Shown piece after piece: positions 8,960-17,659 of a stretch of DNA of 64,000 bases; position 1 is the stretch's first letter; every line of letters starts with the position of its first letter. The position numbers and the translations under genes were made by a program. The DNA is taken from assembly GCA_034007705.1 (NCBI GenBank), contig JAVEQK010000003.1, positions 62,001 through 126,000 on the forward strand, read 5' to 3'. The stretch comes from UBA10518 sp022837185 (GTDB taxonomy: Bacteria; Desulfobacterota; Desulfobulbia; Desulfobulbales; Desulfobulbaceae). The notes beneath the pieces were generated by a model. It worked only from the letters and a program-made list of their open reading frames with translations. It searched no databases and was not told where the DNA came from.

Positions 8960-10159
8960 ATGCGCGTGAACAAAATTGTGCTGGCCTACTCCGGCGGCCT
9001 CGATACCTCGGTTATCCTCAAATGGCTGCAGGAGGAGTGCCAGTGTCCGGTGGTGGCCTTTGCCGCTGATCTGGGGCAGCGGGAAGACTGGGACGCCGTG
9101 CGTCGCAAGGGGCTGGCGACGGGGGCGCAAAAAGTCATCATCTCCGATCTGCGGGACGAGTTCGTCCGGGAATTTATCTTTCCCGCTTTCCGCGCCAATG
9201 CCATCTACGAGGGCTCGTATCTGCTGGGCACGTCCCTTGCCCGGCCCGCCATTGCCAGGGAGCAGGTGCGGATTGCCCGGGAGGAGGGGGCGGATGGCGT
9301 CAGCCATGGCGCCACCGGCAAGGGCAATGACCAGGTGCGGTTCGAACTGGCCTACCTGGCCCTTGAGCCGAAACTGACCATCATCGCGCCATGGCGGATC
9401 TGGAAGCTGAATTCCCGCGCCAAACTGCTGGCCTTTGCCGCCGAACATGACATTCCTGTGCCGGTGACCAGGGAAAAACCCTACAGCTCGGACGAGAACC
9501 TCCTCCATATCAGTTATGAGGGCGGAATCCTGGAGGACCCCTGGAACGAGCCCGAGGAGCAGATGTATCAATTGACGGTTTCGCCGGAAAAAGCACCGGA
9601 CAAGGCCGTGTACGTGGAGATCGACTTCGAGTTCGGCAATCCGGTGGCCATTGACGGCGAACGCCTCGACCCGGTGCGGCTGCTGACCAGGCTCAACGAG
9701 CTGGGCGGGGCCAACGGCATCGGCCGGCTGGACATGGTTGAAAACCGCTTTGTGGGCATGAAATCACGGGGGGTGTATGAAACACCCGGCGGCACCATTC
9801 TGCGGGCGGCGCACCGCGACCTGGAAACCATCACCCTGGACCGGGAGGTCTTGCGCATCCGCGATTCCCTGGTGCCGCGGTATTCCGAACTGATCTACAA
9901 CGGCTTCTGGTTTTCCCCGGAAATGCGCCTGTTGCAGAAAACCATGGACGAGACGCAGCATACAGTCAACGGCACCGTCCGCCTCAAGCTGTACAAGGGC
10001 GGCTGCATGCCGGTCGGCCGCAAATCGGACGCCTCCCTCTACCAGGAGAGCTTTGCCACCTTCGAGGAAGACGAGGTCTACAACCAGGCCGACGCCACCG
10101 GCTTCATCAGGCTGAACAGCCTGCGGATGCAGATCCAGGCCCTGAGCAGGAAGAAATAA
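8960..10159 (+). CDS. argG: Argininosuccinate synthase
   Basis: It joins citrulline and aspartate using ATP, through a citrulline-AMP intermediate. The 399 residues open with the PP-loop ATP motif AYSGGLDTS (9-17). GVSHGATGKGNDQVRFE in the middle is a family signature for aspartate/citrulline binding, and the C-terminal helix used in tetramer formation is present. A TAAGGAAC ribosome site lies just upstream. argH follows after 3 bp, so the two are co-transcribed. Confidence 0.96.
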   Translation: MRVNKIVLAYSGGLDTSVILKWLQEECQCPVVAFAADLGQREDWDAVRRKGLATGAQKVIISDLRDEFVREFIFPAFRANAIYEGSYLLGTSLARPAIAREQVRIAREEGADGVSHGATGKGNDQVRFELAYLALEPKLTIIAPWRIWKLNSRAKLLAFAAEHDIPVPVTREKPYSSDENLLHISYEGGILEDPWNEPEEQMYQLTVSPEKAPDKAVYVEIDFEFGNPVAIDGERLDPVRLLTRLNELGGANGIGRLDMVENRFVGMKSRGVYETPGGTILRAAHRDLETITLDREVLRIRDSLVPRYSELIYNGFWFSPEMRLLQKTMDETQHTVNGTVRLKLYKGGCMPVGRKSDASLYQESFATFEEDEVYNQADATGFIRLNSLRMQIQALSRKK

Positions 10160-10162
10160 ATC

Positions 10163-11572
10163 ATGGCCGATTCGCCCCGACGCACACCTGCCGCCAAGCT
10201 CTGGGGCGGTCGCTTTGCCGAGGCAACGGCAGCTTCGGTTGAAGCGTTCACCGCTTCCATCCATTATGACGCCCGGCTCTACAGGCATGACATCGCCGGA
10301 TCAAAGGCCCATGCCCGGATGCTGGCCCGGCAGGGGCTGATCAGCGGCGAAGAATGCGATGCAATTCTCAAGGGGCTCGATGGGATCTGCGCGGATATCG
10401 AAGCCGGTACCTTTGTCTTCCGCCCGGACCTGGAAGATATTCACATGAATATTGAAAAAGCCCTGACCGAGAGGATCGGGGCGGCCGGCGAAAAACTCCA
10501 TACCGCCCGCAGCCGCAACGACCAGGTGTCCCTTGACCTCCGCCTCTACCTGCGGGAGGAGGGGGAAGGCCTGCGGCGCCTGCTGGCGGAGGTCCAGAAG
10601 GGGTTCGTCACCCTGGCGCGCCGGCACCTCGGTGCGGTCATGCCCGGGTATACCCATCTGCAGCGGGCCCAGCCGGTGCTGCTGGCCCACCACCTGCTGG
10701 CCTATGTGGAGATGTTCGAGCGGGACCGGGACCGCCTCGCCGACTGCGTCCGGCGCCTTAATGTCATGCCTCTGGGGGCGGCGGCCATGGCCGGAACGGG
10801 TCTGCCCATCGACAGGGAGTTCGTGGCAGCCGAACTCGGCTTTCCGGCGGTCACCGCCAATTCCATGGATACGGTGGGCGACCGGGATTTTGCCATGGAA
10901 TTCCTCTTCTGCTGCACGGTCATCCAGCTTCATCTCAGCCGCCTGGCCGAAGAACTGGTGCTGTGGGCCGGCCGGGAGTTCGATTTTGTCGAGATAGGGG
11001 ACCGCTACTGCACGGGGTCGTCCATCATGCCCCAGAAGAAGAACCCGGATATCCCCGAGCTGATCAGAGGAAAGACGGGGCGGGTCACCGGATCGCTCAT
11101 GGGGCTGCTGATGACGGTCAAGGGGCTGCCCCTGACCTACAACAGAGACCTGCAGGAAGACAAGGAACCCGTGTTTGACGCCCTTGACACGGTCAGGGCG
11201 AGTCTGTCCATCACCGCCGAACTGCTGGGCAATCTGTCCTTCAAGACCGACCGGATGCGGGCGGCGGCGTCCGGCGGCTTCATGACCGCCACCGACCTGG
11301 CCGACTACCTGGTGCAAAAGAACATGCCCTTCCGCCAGGCGCACGGGGTGGTGGGCCGGATTGTCGCCCATTGCCAGGAGCGGGGACAGGAGCTCACGGA
11401 CCTGAAACTTGAAGAACTGCAGTCTTTTTCCAGCCTGATCGACGGGGATGTCTTGGAGGTGCTCAAGGTGGAGGGATCGGTCAACAGCCGTCTGTCCATC
11501 GGCGGGACCGCGCGGGCCAGGGTTGAGGATGCCCTGCGGCGTCTCGAAAAAAACTTGGGGATAACAGGATGA
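10163..11572 (+). CDS. argH: Argininosuccinate lyase
   Basis: It splits argininosuccinate into arginine and fumarate, the last arginine step. The 469 residues belong to the fumarase/aspartase superfamily, with the flexible active-site signature GSSIMPQKKNPD at 285-296, which includes the catalytic serine. The GYTHLQRAQP segment supplies the catalytic histidine. It is separated from argG by 3 bp, and its stop codon overlaps the following lipoprotein start (ATGA), which binds the lipoprotein to the arg transcript. Confidence 0.96.
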   Translation: MADSPRRTPAAKLWGGRFAEATAASVEAFTASIHYDARLYRHDIAGSKAHARMLARQGLISGEECDAILKGLDGICADIEAGTFVFRPDLEDIHMNIEKALTERIGAAGEKLHTARSRNDQVSLDLRLYLREEGEGLRRLLAEVQKGFVTLARRHLGAVMPGYTHLQRAQPVLLAHHLLAYVEMFERDRDRLADCVRRLNVMPLGAAAMAGTGLPIDREFVAAELGFPAVTANSMDTVGDRDFAMEFLFCCTVIQLHLSRLAEELVLWAGREFDFVEIGDRYCTGSSIMPQKKNPDIPELIRGKTGRVTGSLMGLLMTVKGLPLTYNRDLQEDKEPVFDALDTVRASLSITAELLGNLSFKTDRMRAAASGGFMTATDLADYLVQKNMPFRQAHGVVGRIVAHCQERGQELTDLKLEELQSFSSLIDGDVLEVLKVEGSVNSRLSIGGTARARVEDALRRLEKNLGITG

Positions 11573-12648
11573 TGAGAGCGGATACACTTGTGCGTGGACG
11601 GTTATTTTTGCCCTGGCCGGTTGTTCTGTGCGGATTGCTGGCTCTGTCGGTCCTGAGCGGCTGCGGCTACAAGACCCGGCCGGTCCCTCCCCAGGAGATC
11701 GTCCCCAAGGCGGTTACCGACCTGCAGTATGAACTGGACGACAGGGGGGTGACGCTGCGGTGGACCTATCCCACGGAGACCGTCAAGGGGGATGAGCTCA
11801 GCGAAATTCTGTCGTTTCAACTGTACAGAGCGGTGGTGCCCCCGGAACAGTACTGCGAAACCTGTCCGATTCCCTTCGGCGAGCCGCTTGACATTCCGGG
11901 GGGGGCCATCGCCGCCGGCAAGCCCAGGCAGGCTATGTACGAGACAACATTACTCAGGCCGGGAAATCTGTATTTTTTCAAGGTCCGGTCCCGCACCGGA
12001 TGGTGGGCGGAAAGCGAGGATTCGAACATTGTTTTCTTCATGTGGAACATTCCGCCGGCCGTCCCCGCCGAAGTTGCCGCCCAGCCCGGCGACGGCAGGG
12101 TGAGCCTGGCCTGGGCGGCAGTCACCGCCCACATAAACGGGACACCGATCCGGGAGCCGGTCGGATACCGGGTATACCGCAGCCAGGGCGGCGGCCCCTT
12201 CACCCTGCTTAGCGGATTGCTGAATGAAACCGGGTATGTGGACACGAAGGTGGTCAACGGCAGAAAATACCGCTACCAGGTCCAGGCGGTCACCATGTAT
12301 GAAAAGGGAGAGGTCGGCGGCGGCCCCAGTCAGCCGGTGGAGGCCGTCCCCGTTGACCGCACTGCGCCGCCTCCTCCTGCCGGGGTGAAAGCGGTCATGA
12401 CGTCCGCCGGGGTGAAGGTGGTTTGGGATCCCGTTCAGCATCCGGATATAAGGGGATACAGGGTGTATCGCCGGGTAGAGGGAGAGCGGCAGCCGGTTTT
12501 ACTCGGCGAGGTCAAGGTCCCGACGACGATTTTCGATGACCGGACGCCTCCCAGGGCGGCCAGATGGTTCTATTCCGTATCCAGCATCGACGGGGCCACT
12601 CCGGCCAATGAAAGTCCGGTCTCGGAAGAAGCCGGGATGTTCAGGTAG
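11569..12648 (+). CDS. Lipoprotein with fibronectin type III-like domains
   Basis: A predicted lipoprotein of 359 residues: the signal sequence ends in the lipobox LSGC (lipidated C32). The mature part appears to be three FnIII-like beta sandwiches (about 45-150, 155-250 and 255-355), marked by repeated VTLRW, VSLAW, VKVVWDP and YRVYR-type strands. Such domains bind other proteins or surfaces; no enzyme motif is visible. It starts inside the argH stop codon and is followed by lysA, so it is embedded in the amino-acid synthesis cluster despite having no evident biosynthetic role. Confidence 0.7.
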   Translation: MMRADTLVRGRLFLPWPVVLCGLLALSVLSGCGYKTRPVPPQEIVPKAVTDLQYELDDRGVTLRWTYPTETVKGDELSEILSFQLYRAVVPPEQYCETCPIPFGEPLDIPGGAIAAGKPRQAMYETTLLRPGNLYFFKVRSRTGWWAESEDSNIVFFMWNIPPAVPAEVAAQPGDGRVSLAWAAVTAHINGTPIREPVGYRVYRSQGGGPFTLLSGLLNETGYVDTKVVNGRKYRYQVQAVTMYEKGEVGGGPSQPVEAVPVDRTAPPPPAGVKAVMTSAGVKVVWDPVQHPDIRGYRVYRRVEGERQPVLLGEVKVPTTIFDDRTPPRAARWFYSVSSIDGATPANESPVSEEAGMFR

Positions 12649-12682
12649 GAGGAACAGCGGGTACCGTCACCACAGGCTGCTT

Positions 12683-13954
12683 ATGCATCATTTTCACTAT
12701 TTGAACAACGAACTGTACTGCGAGGAGATTCCGGTCCGCGACATTGCCCGGGCCGTCGGCACGCCCTTCTATCTGTACAGCGAGGCGACCCTGACCCGCC
12801 ATTTCCAGGCCTTTGACAGCGGATTTGCCGGCATGGATCATCTGACCTGCTTCGCGGTCAAGGCCTGTTCCAACATCGCCGTGCTGAACCTGTTCAGCGG
12901 GCTGGGCGGAGGGGCGGACATCGTCTCCGGCGGTGAACTTTTCCGGGCCTTGCGGGCGGGCGTTCCGCCCCAACGGATCATTTACTCGGGCGTCGGCAAG
13001 ACCGCCGCGGAAATGCGCGAGGCCCTGGAAGCGGGCATCCTGATGTTCAATGTGGAATCGCCGCAGGAGCTGGACCGCCTGCAGGCCGTGGCCTCGGGCC
13101 TCGGGGTGGAGGCCCCGGTCGCCTTCCGGGTGAATCCGGACGTCGATCCCCAGACTCACGCGTATATTTCCACCGGCCTGGCCAAAAACAAGTTCGGCAT
13201 TCCGGTTGAGGATGCCCTGCGGGAATATGTCCGGGCCCGGTCGATGAGCAATATCGCCATCCGGGGAGTGAGCTGCCATATCGGCTCGCAGCTCACCCGG
13301 ATCGATCCGTTCATCGAGGCCCTGGGCAAACTGAAAAAATTCATCTCCCTCCTGGAGGAGCGGGACATCCGCATCACCTGCCTTGATCTCGGCGGCGGCG
13401 TCGGCATCACCTACGCCGATGAACAGCCCCCCCATCCGCATGATTACGCCAGGGCCATCCAGAAGGAGCTGAACTCCATGCAGTGCAGGCTCATTCTCGA
13501 GCCGGGCCGGGTGATTGTCGGCAACGCCGGCGTCCTGGTCACGGAAGTGCTGTATACCAAGGTCAATACGGGAGAGGATCAGGAAAAGCGGTTTGTGATC
13601 GTCGATGCGGCCATGAATGATCTGACCAGGCCGAGCCTGTACGGGGCCTACCATGAAATACGCCCCGTCGTGGACAGCGGCGCGCCGCCGCAGCTGGTCG
13701 ACATCGTCGGGCCCATTTGCGAGACCGGTGATTTCATGGCCCGGGATCGGCTGCTGCCCCGGGTCAGCCAGGGCGAACTGCTGGCGATCATGAGCAGCGG
13801 CGCCTACGGCTTCACCATGTCGTCCAATTATAATTCCCGCCCCCGGGCCGCCGAAGTGCTGGTCAGCGGCGGGACATTCCATGTGATCAGGTCCCGGGAG
13901 ACCTATGCGGACCTTGTCAGGGGCGAAGTCATCCCGGTCCGGGAGGAGCCATGA
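12683..13954 (+). CDS. lysA: Diaminopimelate decarboxylase
   Basis: This PLP enzyme decarboxylates meso-diaminopimelate to L-lysine. The chosen ATG gives 423 residues beginning MHHFHYLNNELYCEEIPV, the typical family start; the open frame extends 147 bp upstream into the lipoprotein gene. K60 in CFAVKACSN is the Schiff-base lysine. GVSCHIGSQ, LDLGGGVG and the EPGR phosphate-binding motif follow, and CETGDFMARDR near the C-terminus supplies the active-site cysteine across the dimer. An AGGAGG lies about 30 bp upstream rather than at the ideal spacing. It overlaps dapF by 4 bp. Confidence 0.94.
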   Translation: MHHFHYLNNELYCEEIPVRDIARAVGTPFYLYSEATLTRHFQAFDSGFAGMDHLTCFAVKACSNIAVLNLFSGLGGGADIVSGGELFRALRAGVPPQRIIYSGVGKTAAEMREALEAGILMFNVESPQELDRLQAVASGLGVEAPVAFRVNPDVDPQTHAYISTGLAKNKFGIPVEDALREYVRARSMSNIAIRGVSCHIGSQLTRIDPFIEALGKLKKFISLLEERDIRITCLDLGGGVGITYADEQPPHPHDYARAIQKELNSMQCRLILEPGRVIVGNAGVLVTEVLYTKVNTGEDQEKRFVIVDAAMNDLTRPSLYGAYHEIRPVVDSGAPPQLVDIVGPICETGDFMARDRLLPRVSQGELLAIMSSGAYGFTMSSNYNSRPRAAEVLVSGGTFHVIRSRETYADLVRGEVIPVREEP

Positions 13955-14796
13955 AAATCGTGCAGATGCCGATCCCGTTCGTCAAAATGAGCGGCACGGG
14001 CAATGATTTCATTCTTATTGACCACCGGAAGCCGAGACTGGCCAGGGAAATGATGCCCGAATTCGCCCGCCTGGTCTGCCGGCGGAGGTTTTCCGTCGGC
14101 GCCGACGGCCTTATCTTTATCGAACCGTCCGAGGCGGCGGATTTTCAATGGGCGTTTTTCAATGCCGACGGATCCGAGGCGGAAATGTGCGGCAACGGCG
14201 CCCGCTGCGCTGCCCGTTTTGCCTATATGCACGGCATAGCGCCGGCCCATATGCGCTTTGAGACCATTGCCGGGATCATCGAAGCCAATGTCGCGGACGT
14301 CAATGTCTCCATCCTCATGACGGAACCGAAGGATTTCAGGCTGAACAGGACGGTCCGTCTGCAGGACCGGACCGTTGCACTGCACTCGGTGGACACCGGC
14401 GTGCCGCATGCGGTCGTCTTTGTCGAGGATTATGACGGATTCGACCTCACGGAGACCGGCCGGGCGATCCGCTTCCATGCCGATTTCATGCCGGCCGGCA
14501 CCAACGTCAATTTCGTCCGGCCGCTCAAGGAAGGGGGCCTGCAGGTGCGGACTTACGAGCGGGGCGTGGAGAACGAAACCCTGGCCTGCGGCACCGGCGC
14601 CGCCGCCGCGGCATTGATTGCCGCCGTCCTCGGTCATGCGGCCTCGCCCGTCGACATCGTCACCTCGGGGGGCGGCCGGTTGTCCATTTCCTTTGACCTG
14701 CACCAGGGCAAAGCCGCGGCCAATGTATTTCTCAAGGGGCCGGCCCATATCATCTACACCGGGGAGTTGAGCGAGGACGCCCTGCACGAGGATTGA
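13951..14796 (+). CDS. dapF: Diaminopimelate epimerase
   Basis: It interconverts LL- and meso-diaminopimelate, feeding both lysine and peptidoglycan. The 281-residue protein has the two catalytic cysteines in the expected places: C80 in EMCGNGARC and C213 in LACGTGAAAAAL. The N-terminus KMSGTGNDFILID is canonical. The start overlaps lysA by 4 bp. The last residues pass the dapA ribosome-site region, 47 bp before the dapA ATG. Confidence 0.95.
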   Translation: MKIVQMPIPFVKMSGTGNDFILIDHRKPRLAREMMPEFARLVCRRRFSVGADGLIFIEPSEAADFQWAFFNADGSEAEMCGNGARCAARFAYMHGIAPAHMRFETIAGIIEANVADVNVSILMTEPKDFRLNRTVRLQDRTVALHSVDTGVPHAVVFVEDYDGFDLTETGRAIRFHADFMPAGTNVNFVRPLKEGGLQVRTYERGVENETLACGTGAAAAALIAAVLGHAASPVDIVTSGGGRLSISFDLHQGKAAANVFLKGPAHIIYTGELSEDALHED

Positions 14797-14843
14797 ACAG
14801 GTTCCGGCCCGGGACCAGGAAGATAAAACGGAGGAGGAAGATC

Positions 14844-15728
14844 ATGAGCGGAATTCAGGGAGCAATCGTTGCCATCGTTACTCCCTTTCTTGACGGCAAG
14901 GTTGATGAAGAGGGGCTGCGGGACCTGATCGATTTCCAGATAACCAACGGGACGCACGGCATTGTCCCGTGCGGAACCACCGGGGAATCGGCGACCCTGG
15001 ACTTCGATGAGCACAAGCGGGTCATCGAACTGACGGTCAAGGCGGTCAACGGCCGGGTACCGGTCATTGCCGGCACCGGGGCCAACAATACCCTGGAGGC
15101 CATCGAGTTGACGGAAAGCGCCAAAGCCAGCGGCGCCGATGCCGTTCTGTCGGTGGTGCCGTACTATAACAAACCGAGCCAGGAAGGACTGTTTCAGCAT
15201 TACCGGGCAATTACCGAGGCCGTTGATATCCCGCTGATCCTTTATAATGTGCCGGGGCGGACGGTGACCAACATGCTGCCCCCAACCGTGGCCCGCTGCG
15301 CCAGGGAGCTGCCCAACGTCATCGGCATCAAGGAAGCCACCGGCAGCCTGAACCAGATAAGCGAGGTCATCCGGCTCTGCCCGAAGGACTTCATCGTCCT
15401 CTCCGGGGATGATTTCACCGCCATGCCCACGGTACTGATCGGCGGCAGGGGAGTCATTTCGGTGACCTCAAACGTTGAGCCCGGGGGCATGGCCCGGATG
15501 ATGGAAGCCGCCCTGGCGGGCGATCTGGCCCTGGCCAATGAACTGCACTACCGGCTTTTCCCCCTGATGGGGGCGATGTTCTGCTATCCCAGTCCCGCCC
15601 CGGCCAAGAAAGCCCTTGAACTGATGGGCAAAATTCGCTCCGGCGAGGTGCGCCTGCCCATGACGGCCATGGATGAGGCCAGCATCGTGGTGCTGAAAAA
15701 GGCCATGGCCGAGGTCGGGTTGCATTGA
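14844..15728 (+). CDS. dapA: 4-hydroxy-tetrahydrodipicolinate synthase
   Basis: It condenses pyruvate with aspartate semialdehyde at the branch into lysine/DAP synthesis. I place the start at the ATG preceded by GGAGGAGG, giving 294 residues; an upstream in-frame start would add 17 basic residues. This TIM-barrel aldolase shows GTTGESATL (substrate loop), the YYNKPSQEGL tyrosine motif and the Schiff-base lysine K163 in GIKEATG. It sits between dapF and dapB. Lysine feedback sensitivity cannot be read from sequence. Confidence 0.95.
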   Translation: MSGIQGAIVAIVTPFLDGKVDEEGLRDLIDFQITNGTHGIVPCGTTGESATLDFDEHKRVIELTVKAVNGRVPVIAGTGANNTLEAIELTESAKASGADAVLSVVPYYNKPSQEGLFQHYRAITEAVDIPLILYNVPGRTVTNMLPPTVARCARELPNVIGIKEATGSLNQISEVIRLCPKDFIVLSGDDFTAMPTVLIGGRGVISVTSNVEPGGMARMMEAALAGDLALANELHYRLFPLMGAMFCYPSPAPAKKALELMGKIRSGEVRLPMTAMDEASIVVLKKAMAEVGLH

Positions 15729-15791
15729 CGGGCCGGCCCTTTGCCTGAGCTTCTGCAATGTTCGGCGGTGGCAGCGGGATTTCTGAATGAT

Positions 15792-15805
15792 CGCCCTTCG
15801 GGGCG
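15792..15805 (+). other. UUCG-capped stem-loop between dapA and dapB
   Basis: CGCCC-TTCG-GGGCG is a 5-bp stem with a very stable tetraloop, 28 bp before dapB, followed by a short TTTT at 15816-15819. It could be a transcript-end block, a leaky terminator or an RNA-processing site. Confidence 0.4.
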
Positions 15806-15832
15806 GGCCTGTTCCTTTTGGAGAAGAGAGAT

Positions 15833-16645
15833 ATGACACGTGTGATCGTGGCCGGCGCTGCCGGCCGGATGGGACAACGCATCAGCCTGATGGTGCATGA
15901 CAACCCGCGGCTTGCCTTGAGCGCCGCTTTCGAGCATCCGGACAGTCCCGCCGTCGGGCGTGACGTCGGTGAAAACGGGGGCTTCGGCAAGGTGGGTGTG
16001 ACCATTGAACCCGGCCTTGAATCGGTGATCGACAAGGGCGATGTCATCATAGACTTCACCTTTCATCAGGCAACCATGGGGTTCGCCCAACTGGCCGCCC
16101 GCCATAACCGGGCCATGGTGATCGGCACCACCGGGCTGAGCGGGGAAGATCTGCAAGCGCTCAGGGAACTGGCCGGCCTCCACTTTCCCTGCGTGCAGGC
16201 CCCCAATATGGCCGTCGGTGTCAACGTGCTGTTCAAACTGGTTGAGAAGGCGGCCGCCATCCTCGGCGATGCCTATGATGTGGAGATTGTCGAGGCCCAT
16301 CACCGCATGAAGAAGGACGCGCCTTCCGGGACCGCCCTCAAGCTGGGAGAGATGGCCGCCGCCGCGCTGAACAGAAATCTTGCCGAGGTGGGCGTTTTCG
16401 CCCGCAGCGGCATGATCGGCGAACGGACGGATACCGAGATCGGCATCCAGACGATCAGGGCGGGGGATATCGTCGGCGAGCACACCGTTTATTTTGCCGG
16501 GGCCGGGGAACGGCTGGAGATCACCCACCGGGCCCACAGCCGGGACAATTTCGCCAGGGGCGCGGCCCTGGCGGCGGAGTGGGTGGCCAACAGGCCGAAC
16601 GGCATGTATACCATGTTCGATGTCCTCGGCCTGTCCAATTTCTGA
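15833..16645 (+). CDS. dapB: 4-hydroxy-tetrahydrodipicolinate reductase
   Basis: It reduces the DapA product with NAD(P)H. The ATG at 15833 has a GGAGAAGAGAG ribosome site; an in-frame ATG 15 bp upstream is less suitable. The 270 residues start with the Rossmann loop VAGAAGRMG (6-14). GTTGL follows (about 100), and the catalytic region is HHRMKKDAPSGTA (about 156-168). The protein closes with the tetramer domain. It is the last gene of the lysine/DAP set. Confidence 0.95.
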   Translation: MTRVIVAGAAGRMGQRISLMVHDNPRLALSAAFEHPDSPAVGRDVGENGGFGKVGVTIEPGLESVIDKGDVIIDFTFHQATMGFAQLAARHNRAMVIGTTGLSGEDLQALRELAGLHFPCVQAPNMAVGVNVLFKLVEKAAAILGDAYDVEIVEAHHRMKKDAPSGTALKLGEMAAAALNRNLAEVGVFARSGMIGERTDTEIGIQTIRAGDIVGEHTVYFAGAGERLEITHRAHSRDNFARGAALAAEWVANRPNGMYTMFDVLGLSNF

Positions 16646-16672
16646 CTTTCTCCCGCCTGCCTGCACAAACCG

Positions 16673-17227
16673 ATGGCGGACCAAACATTCCTGCCGCCGG
16701 CGGAGCAGCTGACCCTCGCCTATATCGGCCTGGGCTCCAATCTCGGCGACTCCCTGCAACTTCTTCGCCGGGCCTGGGAGGTCCTGGGCCGGCAGCCGGG
16801 AATCCGGCTGCACCGGTTGTCGAGCCCGTACCGAACCAGACCGGTGGCCATGGCGACCCGCAACTGGTTCGTCAATTGTGTCGGCTCCGTCCAGACGACC
16901 CTTTCCCCCGAAGAACTGCTTGCCGTTCTGCATCTGGTGGAAAGGCGGTTCGGGCGGAAACGGGACCCGGCCGGGGGGTACAGGGACAGGGAGCTCGATC
17001 TTGACCTGCTGCTGTACGGAGATTGTGTCCGGTGGGAGGGGCAGCCGGTTCTCCCCCATCCGGAGATGCATCGGCGCCTCTTTGTCCTGCTGCCGATGGT
17101 CGAGATTGCTCCGGCTGTCCGTCATCCCGTGCTGCATCGCTCCATGAGCGATCTGCTCCGCGCGGCCGCACAGGGTTCCGATGAACACACCGCCCGCCGG
17201 ATTTCCTGGCCTGACACCGCCCCGTGA
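16673..17227 (+). CDS. folK: 2-amino-4-hydroxy-6-hydroxymethyldihydropteridine pyrophosphokinase
   Basis: It transfers pyrophosphate from ATP to the pterin in folate synthesis. The 184 residues show YIGLGSNLGD, the SSPYRTRPV loop, RFGRKRDP and the hallmark RELDLDLLLYGD, whose aspartates bind two magnesium ions, then LPHPEMHRRLFVLLPM. It follows dapB by 27 bp and is probably co-transcribed. Its last 30 residues are a poorly conserved tail. Confidence 0.92.
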   Translation: MADQTFLPPAEQLTLAYIGLGSNLGDSLQLLRRAWEVLGRQPGIRLHRLSSPYRTRPVAMATRNWFVNCVGSVQTTLSPEELLAVLHLVERRFGRKRDPAGGYRDRELDLDLLLYGDCVRWEGQPVLPHPEMHRRLFVLLPMVEIAPAVRHPVLHRSMSDLLRAAAQGSDEHTARRISWPDTAP

Positions 17228-17283
17228 ACGGGCGGCAGGACCGTTGGTTCGGATAACGGCGGCCTCCTCTGTTTGAATTTCAA

Positions 17284-17312
17284 TTAGACATTTGTCGACA
17301 GGACGATATAAT
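17284..17312 (+). promoter_or_regulatory. Sigma-70-type promoter for the YHS protein-transaldolase pair
   Basis: TTAGAC (17284-17289), 17 bp, then a perfect TATAAT (17307-17312). It lies 50 bp before the YHS-protein ATG in the 135-bp gap after folK. Confidence 0.6.
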
Positions 17313-17362
17313 ACAACGATGGAAGTCGTGGCACGCAGAAAAGAGACCGGGCGGAACAGACG

Positions 17363-17659
17363 ATGTTGGTGATTCGTTTTGTCGCCCTTGCCATCCTGCT
17401 CTATATCGGCTGGCTCCTTTTGCGCAGCATCGCCGGGGGAACCAAAACGCCGGCGGCAGGAAAAAAATCATCGGCCGGGGCAGCCGCCGGCGGCGGGGAC
17501 GACTCCAAGGTCCAGGATGTGCTGGTTGAAGATCCGGTCTGCCATACCCTGGTGCCCAAGAGCCAGGCCGTCCGGCTGCGCAAAAACGGGAAAACGTACT
17601 ATTTCTGCAGTGAAAAATGCTGCGATGCGTTTTCCGAAACGTCAAGAGGTGAGGAATGA
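17363..17659 (+). CDS. Small membrane-anchored YHS/TRASH-type metal-binding protein
   Basis: 98 residues: one N-terminal membrane helix (about 3-24), a low-complexity Ala/Gly/Lys linker, and a C-terminal YHS-like domain. DPVCHTLVPK, then YYFCSEKCCDAF gives the Cys-x(n)-Cys-x3-Cys pattern expected to hold a metal such as copper, zinc or iron. The stop overlaps the transaldolase start by 4 bp, so translation is coupled. The reason for pairing with a sugar-phosphate enzyme is not known. It could be a metal sensor or a chaperone facing either side of the membrane. Confidence 0.7.
   Translation: MLVIRFVALAILLYIGWLLLRSIAGGTKTPAAGKKSSAGAAAGGGDDSKVQDVLVEDPVCHTLVPKSQAVRLRKNGKTYYFCSEKCCDAFSETSRGEE

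Noticed and set aside
15584..17188. 534-residue open frame antisense to dapA, dapB and folK
   Set aside because: It spans three well-supported genes on the other strand and has a Gly/Arg/His/Gln composition typical of antisense frames.
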